A program made the translations under genes and the position numbers. Under the pieces are notes generated by a model. That model was not told where the DNA came from. It did not search any database and worked only from the letters and a program-made list of their open reading frames with translations. A stretch of DNA of 15,036 nt from NCBI RefSeq assembly GCF_046044395.1, contig NZ_JBJUSG010000092.1:1-15036 (forward strand). Direction: 5' to 3'. Source of the DNA: Magnetominusculus dajiuhuensis (GTDB taxonomy: Bacteria; Nitrospirota; Thermodesulfovibrionia; Thermodesulfovibrionales; Magnetobacteriaceae). This document shows, in pieces, positions 1-6,974 of the stretch. Numbering within the stretch: the stretch's first letter is position 1; every line of letters begins with the position of its first letter.

Positions 1-3
1 CTT

Positions 4-48
4 TAGGACATTTCTACTTTGGTAGAATAGGACATTTCTATTTTGGTA
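4..48. repeat. Two tandem copies of a 21-bp repeat, possible insertion-sequence terminus
   Basis: Two 21-bp copies lie at 4-24 and 28-48, with a period of 24 bp, and differ at one base (20 of 21 identical). Each begins with TAGGACATTTCTA and ends with TTTGGTA. Closely spaced repeats of about 20 bp at the edge of an element are known as transposase-binding sites in IS21-like and related insertion sequences. No transposase is visible here, so the assignment is inference. The position at the very edge of the window fits an assembly break inside a multi-copy element. Confidence 0.5.
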
Positions 49-163
49 TTACAGGCACACGCTAACCGCATCCACAATCAGGCCGCTTATCCAACCCTTT
101 ACAGAACCTCCATTGTCAACCTTCCATCACTATCGTAGTGCGTTTGCCCTGCAATCTCCGCCG

Positions 164-3100
164 TTAAAACAATTCGGAGATTTTTTTGGCTTCCCCTGCA
201 ACTTTGGCGCTTGAGTCGGACATGCCTTTTTTTATTACCCCTTTTGCCTTTGAGCCTTTCATAAATATCAGCGCTGAAACGGCATCCTTTCTTACCTGCT
301 CATCAGGGCTTCCCATCAATGATTCAATCAACTGGAGCGCCTTTTCAGGGTCAAGTTTTTTTGAAAAGAACATCCTGCCCAGCGATGGCGCCACTATCGT
401 GCCAAGGTAGGGATTACTAATGGCAAGCTCCGCAAGGGCGTTAACAGACTCCACTGTCCCAATCGTCGCCAATGTTGAAGCAACCAGCCTCGCCCCCGCC
501 GGGTTGCCCCTGACAAACCCCTCGCTGCTCAACAAGTCCGTCAGAGAGGACAGCGCGTCATTGCCCATATATGACAGCATAATTGACAGCGCCTGCGAAT
601 TCACAGGGTCGGCCTCCTGCGTCATATCATAAATCAGCGTCTTTACCACAACCTTATCAGAACGAAGCCCAATCAGACAGGCAATGTTCTCACGGCTCTT
701 AGGGTTAAGTGAGGCCACTACCGCCCTATCCTTCCTTATGAATACCGAATAGCTTTCCTTGTAGGCGTCAATATTAGACGCGCTGCAGCCGGAGGGGTGC
801 TTGTCCATGAATTTTACCGCGTCATAGACAAGCGTAAAATATATGTCTTCCTTGACCAATTCCTTCAACTGCGACGTATTATATCTCGTGGTTGTCATGG
901 TATGCACTACCACTGCCGCTATAATGCCAAGTAATATCAGCGCGGTGGCCACAATCACCTTCTTCAGCCACGTAGTCTCGGCCTTGACCTTCACCTCGGC
1001 GGCGGTAGGTTTTTCCGCTATCTCTTCCTGTATAAGCGGCGGGCGCATGATGGCCTTCTTTACGAGGGTCTTCTCTATCTGCCTTAGTGTCGGTTCAAAT
1101 GTGTCGTCAATAAGATGGCTCAATCCTGCCGCCGTTATCATTTTCTCCAGCTCGGCGTGTGTCCCATGACTGACCGACACATCCTCATGGGAAAATGAGA
1201 TATATTGCGTCATAATCTGCCTTAACGTCTGACTGCCGGATTTGTTTTCCTCTGCCGTAAGTTCCCACTCAATAAACCACCTCACGACTGTGGCGTCAAG
1301 CGACGCCGAGTACAGATAAAACCCGTTTGGGCTGAACACAAGGGCGTTTACACCGTCTCTATGGCCGGTGAGCTTAAATAAACACTCATCGCTTTCAATG
1401 TCGAAAATGCTGATTTGCCCTTCCATCGTCCCACATGCAAAATACTTTTCGTCACTGTGGCAGAAGGCAACGCTCAGGCAATTTGACTCCCCTGTATTAA
1501 ACGTCCTGATAAGTTTCATTGATTTAATATTCCACAGGCCTACTAAACCATCCTCGGCTGCCGTAAGGGCATAAAGGCCGTCCTCACTAAGCGCTATGGC
1601 GTTTATTGCGCCATCATGGCAATCGGCGCTTCGGGCGGCCTTCCCCGTAACGCTGTCCCAAAATACGACAGAGCCGTTTTCCATCCCCGAAATAAAAATC
1701 CTCTCGTCCTTATGAAGCGCGAGGGCAGTCACCATGGCGCCGCACTCCTCAAAGCGTCCCAGATACCCCCCCCCCTCGGCCGCGTCCCACAGCCGGATAG
1801 TCCTCTCTGTGGCCGCCGAAAAGACATACCGTCCATTGCCCGTCATGGCAATCGCCTTCACCGGACCCTTGTGCTTTGAAAACTTATTTGTCTGAAGAGC
1901 GGTGTCAATATCCACAGTCAGCACATTGCCATTTTCTGTGCCGACGCATATTAGTCTGGACATAAAGTCAGCGGCCATGGATGTGACCGCGCTGCCGTCA
2001 GTCCCCGCCTCGCTGACGACGGCCGCACTTGAGACGTCTGTCTTACGCACCATGCCGTCTCTGTCACCCGTTATCAGGCAACGTCCGTCATACGTTATTG
2101 AAAGCGTGTTGGCAATGGCGCCTGATGAGGGATAATCATTAACCCTCCAGCCACCCTTAGGAAATTTTCTATTGTATGCCAGTGGCACCGCGGCCAATAG
2201 TTCTGTGGCCTCGGCGTTTTGTTCATACCCAGCCAGGGAGCGAACCGCTTCTATCACGGTGGCCGCCCCTATGAAGTCAGAATGGTTTATTTTTTCTTTT
2301 GCCTCGGACAACCTTTTTGAGAACTCATAGCTTATTTCACTCTCTCTGATTACCGCCGGCTGGACTAATGTGTAGGACAGCGCGTAGGTATTTTCAAAGT
2401 TGACAAACATGATGTCATTGCCCTGGCCTATTATGAGTTTGTTTTCCGCCTCGCTTATAGCGCCGCATCTTATCGGCCCTCTGTATTTTATAATCCTGTG
2501 AATAAGACTGGTCTTTAATTCCCACACCCTGACGGCAGTCTCATCAACGGCAATCATAAAACGCCCGTCGGCACTAAAACCCGCAAACACGATTGGGCTG
2601 CTGTGTCCGCGAAACTGTTCCACTGGTTTCCCTGTCTCTGTGTCCCACAATATGACCGAATCCCTGCCACTTCCCGTAACGGCAAGTTTGCCGTCACCAT
2701 TGAGGGCAATCGTCTGAGCGCCACCTGACTGCCCCGAAAACCTGAGCGCGAGTTTTCCGGTCTTGGTCTCCCACTTACACGGCGGGCCACCCTTGTGCGA
2801 CGTATAGACGTACTTTAAATCAGGCGAGAGGGTTAGAGCGGTAACGGGAATCTTCTCTGTCTTGTATGCCCCCACGGCCTTTGAGTTTTTTATGTCCCAC
2901 ACCCTGATTGCGCCGTCGCGTGAGGCGGCTATTACGTAAATAGTGGAAGGTAAAAACCTGACCGCGGACAGGCCCTTCTGCCCATCTGCCGCAAAGGTAT
3001 GGAGTGTCTGGCCATTGCCCGCGTTTATGATATGTAGCGTGCCGTCGTCAAGGCCAGCGGCTATATAGCGCTTATCAATGTTTATGTCAATTGCCGTTAC

Positions 3101-4918
3101 CGCGACATCCTGCCCCTTTTGAAACACACATACAGGGGTGTCAGAGTCAAGGGGGTACACATATACGCGGCCATCGCCCATACCGGCACAGGCTGTCTTG
3201 CCGTCTTTAGACAGCGCCAATGACGACGCCTCCCTAAACTCGTCAACATATCTCCTTCGTACCGAAAAACCGGGAAGGGTCTTAAAAACTGCTTCAGGCA
3301 GCGATTCGGGAAGCTCAGTAAAACGCCCCCTCCATTTCTCATATTCGCCACCGTAATCCCTACTAAGCTCTTTAAGGCAATGGCAATAGCCCGTGGCCGT
3401 TACCGGGTCCTCTTTCCCGTTATCCAAAAACCATCTGAAATTGGCGGCGGCCACCTCCAGCAATTCAACATCTCCGCTATTGGTCTCGCCGTTGGCTATT
3501 AAGAGGGCGCGTATTTTCCTCGCCTCCGTAAGGTCATTTCTTTCTTTAGAAAACTCATCAATAATATTAGTGGCCGTGTACTCGTCTCCGAGCATGAGGT
3601 GGAGTTTCCCCATCAAAAACCTCCCCTGCCCGATGTGTTGAAGGCTTTGGAGATAGCCGTCCATTTTAGTTACGGCGGAGTCCTCCTTGAGCGCGCCCTT
3701 TCTTACGCCAAGCAGGGCAAGGTTAAAGGCGGCCTCGACATGCTCAGGGTCAGTGTCAACGGCCTTCTTCCAGTGCTGCTCGGCGCGGTTTAACTGCTGT
3801 ATAGTGGCATATGAAACCCCCTGATTGTTCAGCGAGTCTGCCTTCAACGCCGATGGCTCGGCCACTGGCCTTGGATACGCGGTACCCGTGGTGCTTGAAT
3901 AAATCGCAATGAGCCTGTCCCTGATTGCGGCAAAGTCTGCCGGTCTGTTGCCTTTGTCTTTATCAAGACATTCAAGCATCAGGCAGGACAGGGCATCGTC
4001 AATGCCGGGGTTCAGGTCTTGCGGCAGAGGAGGCGGCTCCTCGGTATGAATCTTTTTCCACAGCATAATCTGGTAGAATATGATGCCCTGCCTCTGTTCC
4101 GGCGTAAGCATAAAAGGCCTCCTGCCGCAAAACAATTCGTAAAGAATACAGCCGAAGGCGTAGATATCAGAGGACATTCCGGCGGTATGGGCGTCTTTAA
4201 ACTGCTCAGGGGCCATGTACTGCGGCGTTCCAAATGGGACTCCACCAATGGTCATAGTCTGCCACGGGTTTGATATATCCTTGTGAAGTTCAGCCTGCGC
4301 GGCGAGGATGTCAATCATTGAGGCATTTTCCTCACCGATTGTCAGCACCTCATCCTTACCCCAACTGCCAAGCCCGACAAGGCCAAAGTCGGTTATTAAG
4401 GCCATGCCGTACTTGCTCATAAGAATATTGGCGGGCTTTAAATCCCTGTGGACGATTCCCGTTTGTGAAACACCGCTGTTGTCTGTCCAGAGAAACGTGT
4501 GCGTCCAATTCATACCGGAGGCTATCTGAATGGCCATGTCCAGCCTCTCGGTAAATGTGGACAATGTCCCTTCCCTCAGCCATTTATCAAGCGCCCCGGC
4601 ATCCACGTATTCGATAAACAGGCGTGGAAGCCCGTCCACCTCCGCAACATAGTACGCCGAACAAATGTTAGGGTGAACACCAAGGCTTATCCAGGCCTCC
4701 GCCTCACGATAAAACCGGTTCAGCCCGTCGGGGTTTGCCATGACAGACGGCAGGGGGGTTTTAACCGCCACCATCCTTCCGATTTCCCTGTCAAAGACAA
4801 AATACACCTCGCCCATTCCGCCGCGCGCAAGGCCGCGTACCTCATACCTGTTGTCTATGACGGCGTTGTTCTTCCAAAGACCACGCTCCGCGGCCTTTGA
4901 GGACATGTTTCCTTTCAT
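164..4918 (-). CDS. Membrane Ser/Thr protein kinase with TPR, two WD40 propellers and an extracytoplasmic HEAT-like domain
   Basis: A 1584-residue kinase. The catalytic domain (about 24-340) is complete: glycine loop RGGMGEVY (32-39), Lys53 in AVK, HRDLKPAN (157-164), DFG (177-179), APE (236-238) and the late Arg325. About 56 residues separate DFG from APE, longer than usual, so the activation segment carries an insertion. TPR-like helices follow (about 360-545). Two WD40 blocks (about 562-845 and 935-1220) each show seven recognisable blades, separated by a helical linker (855-915). A single membrane helix (about 1319-1339) precedes a HEAT-like region (1350-1584), predicted to lie outside the cytoplasm. 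It is the last gene of the minus operon, 19 nt after the lipoprotein stop. The start is uncertain: ATG at 4918 has only a seven-G run upstream, while a second ATG at 4906 (codon 5) follows AAAGGA closely. The stop is TAA. The substrate is unknown. Confidence 0.93.
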   Translation of the reverse strand: MKGNMSSKAAERGLWKNNAVIDNRYEVRGLARGGMGEVYFVFDREIGRMVAVKTPLPSVMANPDGLNRFYREAEAWISLGVHPNICSAYYVAEVDGLPRLFIEYVDAGALDKWLREGTLSTFTERLDMAIQIASGMNWTHTFLWTDNSGVSQTGIVHRDLKPANILMSKYGMALITDFGLVGLGSWGKDEVLTIGEENASMIDILAAQAELHKDISNPWQTMTIGGVPFGTPQYMAPEQFKDAHTAGMSSDIYAFGCILYELFCGRRPFMLTPEQRQGIIFYQIMLWKKIHTEEPPPLPQDLNPGIDDALSCLMLECLDKDKGNRPADFAAIRDRLIAIYSSTTGTAYPRPVAEPSALKADSLNNQGVSYATIQQLNRAEQHWKKAVDTDPEHVEAAFNLALLGVRKGALKEDSAVTKMDGYLQSLQHIGQGRFLMGKLHLMLGDEYTATNIIDEFSKERNDLTEARKIRALLIANGETNSGDVELLEVAAANFRWFLDNGKEDPVTATGYCHCLKELSRDYGGEYEKWRGRFTELPESLPEAVFKTLPGFSVRRRYVDEFREASSLALSKDGKTACAGMGDGRVYVYPLDSDTPVCVFQKGQDVAVTAIDINIDKRYIAAGLDDGTLHIINAGNGQTLHTFAADGQKGLSAVRFLPSTIYVIAASRDGAIRVWDIKNSKAVGAYKTEKIPVTALTLSPDLKYVYTSHKGGPPCKWETKTGKLALRFSGQSGGAQTIALNGDGKLAVTGSGRDSVILWDTETGKPVEQFRGHSSPIVFAGFSADGRFMIAVDETAVRVWELKTSLIHRIIKYRGPIRCGAISEAENKLIIGQGNDIMFVNFENTYALSYTLVQPAVIRESEISYEFSKRLSEAKEKINHSDFIGAATVIEAVRSLAGYEQNAEATELLAAVPLAYNRKFPKGGWRVNDYPSSGAIANTLSITYDGRCLITGDRDGMVRKTDVSSAAVVSEAGTDGSAVTSMAADFMSRLICVGTENGNVLTVDIDTALQTNKFSKHKGPVKAIAMTGNGRYVFSAATERTIRLWDAAEGGGYLGRFEECGAMVTALALHKDERIFISGMENGSVVFWDSVTGKAARSADCHDGAINAIALSEDGLYALTAAEDGLVGLWNIKSMKLIRTFNTGESNCLSVAFCHSDEKYFACGTMEGQISIFDIESDECLFKLTGHRDGVNALVFSPNGFYLYSASLDATVVRWFIEWELTAEENKSGSQTLRQIMTQYISFSHEDVSVSHGTHAELEKMITAAGLSHLIDDTFEPTLRQIEKTLVKKAIMRPPLIQEEIAEKPTAAEVKVKAETTWLKKVIVATALILLGIIAAVVVHTMTTTRYNTSQLKELVKEDIYFTLVYDAVKFMDKHPSGCSASNIDAYKESYSVFIRKDRAVVASLNPKSRENIACLIGLRSDKVVVKTLIYDMTQEADPVNSQALSIMLSYMGNDALSSLTDLLSSEGFVRGNPAGARLVASTLATIGTVESVNALAELAISNPYLGTIVAPSLGRMFFSKKLDPEKALQLIESLMGSPDEQVRKDAVSALIFMKGSKAKGVIKKGMSDSSAKVAGEAKKISELF
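1766..1775. repeat. Ten-base homopolymer (C on plus, G in the gene) inside the large kinase
   Basis: Ten consecutive C on the plus strand read as a G10 run in the coding strand of the large kinase. They form the end of a Glu codon and three Gly codons (residues 1048-1051), in a loop after the third blade of the second WD40 propeller. Tracts of this length are known slippage sites in phase-variable genes. A one-base change would remove the rest of the propeller, the membrane helix and the HEAT-like domain but leave the kinase domain. Confidence 0.9.
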
Positions 4919-4937
4919 TAAGAGGCGGCCCCCCCTG

Positions 4938-5249
4938 TTACTGCATCTGCGCTAACGAACCCGTGTTCGGGTCATATTTATAGATTCCCTTGTCTATTGT
5001 CACTCCAGCAAATTGCTCCAGTTCGGCGAGGTCTTTCGGGTATCTGCCCTCTGCCGCCTGAAAACTGTTCACGGCCTGGCGGAGATTTGCTATGTCGGTC
5101 TTTTGAGATAATGCCTTCGCCTTGTCCATCGTTTCCACTTTTTTCATAGACGTGTCGGTGATTTTTTCAGAGACCTCGGACGCCTTTTTGCAGGACTGCA
5201 TGGCTAAGACAAAACACAACAACACTACCACGTTAACAATAACTCTCAT
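4938..5249 (-). CDS. Small exported protein, probable lipoprotein with a pilin-like tail motif
   Basis: A 103-residue protein starting at ATG 5249. This start is chosen because a strong AAGGAGG site sits six bases upstream; an in-frame GTG at 5282 would overlap the previous stop but has no such site. The N-terminus (MRVIVNVVVLLCFVLAMQSC) is a short basic and hydrophobic signal ending in Cys20. That fits a lipoprotein signal, although MQSC is a weak lipobox. Lys-rich helical sequence follows (about 21-50), then LRQAVNSFQAAEGRYPKDL and a YKYDPNTGSL segment. This pattern is seen in the C-terminal part of type II/IV pilin-like proteins (GspG type), here without the pilin N-terminal helix and its cleavage site. 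It lies 29 nt after the FHA-kinase stop and 19 nt before the large kinase start, so it is very likely co-transcribed with both. Its function is unknown; a sensor or accessory of the membrane kinase is an inference. Confidence 0.8.
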   Translation of the reverse strand: MRVIVNVVVLLCFVLAMQSCKKASEVSEKITDTSMKKVETMDKAKALSQKTDIANLRQAVNSFQAAEGRYPKDLAELEQFAGVTIDKGIYKYDPNTGSLAQMQ

Positions 5250-5255
5250 CTTAAT

Positions 5256-5262
5256 CCTCCTT
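5256..5262 (-). promoter_or_regulatory. Ribosome binding site deciding the start of the small lipoprotein gene
   Basis: AAGGAGG on the minus strand, separated by six bases from ATG 5249. It is the strongest Shine-Dalgarno match in this operon. It argues against the upstream GTG (5282), which would add eleven charged residues in front of the signal sequence. Confidence 0.85.
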
Positions 5263-5278
5263 ATTTTTATGTGGCTGA

Positions 5279-6802
5279 TCACTTCCAGCCCTCTGATTCC
5301 ATGACGGCCTCTATTGCCGCCTTAAACTCCTCGGCGTCCTGAAATCCATTGGCAATGTCTTTTGATACGGATTTATCAACTATCGCGGCAAGGGACTCGG
5401 GGATGTCCAGCCTGCGGTTTAATATTGGTATCGGGGCATCCTCCATGACAATATCCAGTGGATGGCGCTGCATGGGAGACATCCCCTTGCCCATATTCTT
5501 AAAGAATTCCTCTGAGATGTTCACGGTATATTTCCCTGTGAGCATAAAATAAAGCGTAACTCCCGTGGAATATAAATCTACTGTGGGTTTGGCATACTTA
5601 AAGTTTTTAATAATCTCCGGAGACATATACATGACAGAACCAGCAAATCCCCCTTGTGTCTTTGTTATGTCAAGAAATGAGTTTCCAGACTTGACAAACG
5701 ACTTCGCAAGCCCGTAGTCGCAAATCTTGGCCAGCCCCAGTCCGTCCCCTTTAGGCGGGGTCAAAAGTATATTAGACGGTTTAATATCCCTGTGGATAAA
5801 TCCACCGCAATGCAGGGCGCTGAGGCCGTTAAGCACATTAACGGCGATGGCACAGGCATTCCATGGGGGAAGAACCCTCCCACGCATAGTATTCATAAGA
5901 GACGGGACGCTTCCCCCCTGTATAAACTCCATGACGAAATAATATGTCCGGCTGACGATTCCCTTGTCCATTATACGAACGAGGTTAGGATGTACTACCC
6001 GCGACTGAACCATCATTTCACGCTCAAATATCTTTATATTTTTGGGGTCATCCATGGCGGACGGGTGAATCTTCTTTAACGCGCATATCCTGCCCGTATC
6101 TTTATGGATTGCCTTATATACGACACCCATTCCACCCCTGCCGATTTCCTTCAACACGAGATAATATTCGTCAAGGTCATATGTCTGCGTATCCTTCCTC
6201 ATTGCCTTGACACATTCCGGGCATACGTATGTGGAATCAGGAAATTCACAGGCCAGGCCGTCAAAATCTGCGCTGTTTGAGACATCTGCCTGGCACTTGC
6301 CGCAGGTATAAGTCTTTCCTTTGAGGCCCATTGCCGCAAAAAAATCTGAACACTCCACTCTCACCGTAGCATCAAGCCTAATCTTCCAGCATCGCGTGCA
6401 CAAGACATCCTCATGTTCCACTTCCCTTGCGTGAACGCCTGTTTCGTCCTCAGGCAATTGGCCGCCGCAGGCGCTGCAAATCAATATTTTACCTTCTTTC
6501 TGTTCGATAATTACACGCATACGGGTACTTCCAACCCTTATTTCGTCCATGTTGTTTAGAACCTGGCTATTGATCTTTGTTTCGTTGACAAAGGTGCCGT
6601 TTCTGCTGTTCAAATCTGTAACTACACACTTGCCATGGCGAATTTCCAGAATGCAATGGGTTCGTGAAATCAGCCTGTCGTCTATTCCTATCTGCAAATG
6701 TGCGGATTTAGACCGGCCAATAATCATGGATTGTGTGCTGTCTAAGGTAATTTCCTTACCCTTCTGAAGGCCTTCAACAACCTCTATTGTCATATTCAAC
6801 AT
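5279..6802 (-). CDS. FHA / double zinc-ribbon / Ser-Thr protein kinase
   Basis: A 507-residue cytoplasmic kinase with no membrane helix. An N-terminal FHA domain (about 3-100) keeps the phosphothreonine-binding residues: GR (29-30), SRTH (46-49) and NSRNGT (65-70). Two zinc-ribbon-like modules follow, with Cys pairs at 109/112 with 135/138 and at 167/170 with 194/197. The kinase domain (about 212-500) has glycine loop GRGGMGVVY (221-229), Lys243, HRDIKPSN (337-344), DYG (362-364, where DFG is usual) and SPE (394-396, where APE is usual). The catalytic Lys, Asp and Asn are present, so activity is expected. It is first in the minus operon. ATG 6802 is preceded by a weak GAGGG, and the stop is TGA. 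FHA domains often bind autophosphorylated kinases, so recognition of the downstream membrane kinase is a reasonable inference. Confidence 0.93.
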   Translation of the reverse strand: MLNMTIEVVEGLQKGKEITLDSTQSMIIGRSKSAHLQIGIDDRLISRTHCILEIRHGKCVVTDLNSRNGTFVNETKINSQVLNNMDEIRVGSTRMRVIIEQKEGKILICSACGGQLPEDETGVHAREVEHEDVLCTRCWKIRLDATVRVECSDFFAAMGLKGKTYTCGKCQADVSNSADFDGLACEFPDSTYVCPECVKAMRKDTQTYDLDEYYLVLKEIGRGGMGVVYKAIHKDTGRICALKKIHPSAMDDPKNIKIFEREMMVQSRVVHPNLVRIMDKGIVSRTYYFVMEFIQGGSVPSLMNTMRGRVLPPWNACAIAVNVLNGLSALHCGGFIHRDIKPSNILLTPPKGDGLGLAKICDYGLAKSFVKSGNSFLDITKTQGGFAGSVMYMSPEIIKNFKYAKPTVDLYSTGVTLYFMLTGKYTVNISEEFFKNMGKGMSPMQRHPLDIVMEDAPIPILNRRLDIPESLAAIVDKSVSKDIANGFQDAEEFKAAIEAVMESEGWK

Positions 6803-6974
6803 AAACTGAGGCCCTCTGTATAATATCGCATCAGCATGATGTTTAGTTTATCACTACCGGCCATAAAAAGACAATAAACAGGTAGGGCGCTGTCCTTGCC
6901 ATCTCTTGGTGGCATTGTTTTTTCTCGTGTTGTTGATGTAGTATAAGCCGGCGTCAGGAAACGAGGAGATGTCT
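6803..6974. promoter_or_regulatory. Divergent intergenic region between the kinase operon and the SARP-type regulator
   Basis: This 172-bp gap must hold the promoters of both neighbours. On the minus strand TATTAT (6820-6825) could be a -10 box about 18 bases before the FHA-kinase start. On the plus strand TATAAG (6942-6947) could serve the regulator, giving a short leader. Neither has a convincing -35 box at normal spacing, so these are weak suggestions. No other structure was recognised. Confidence 0.3.
6963..6968 (+). promoter_or_regulatory. Ribosome binding site deciding the start of the SARP-type regulator
   Basis: GAGGAG lies six bases before ATG 6975. The in-frame ATG at 6969 directly abuts the site and would be too close, so 6975 is the better start. 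The choice changes only two residues. Confidence 0.7.

Noticed and set aside
127..139. Terminator of the kinase operon (CACTA TCG TAGTG)
   Set aside because: The five-pair stem is not followed by a U run in the operon's direction, so it is not supported as a terminator.
4499..4900. Plus-strand 133-codon open frame opposite the kinase domain
   Set aside because: The opposite strand encodes the conserved kinase motifs HRDLKPAN and RGGMGEVY there; the plus frame has no recognisable domain and is a shadow.
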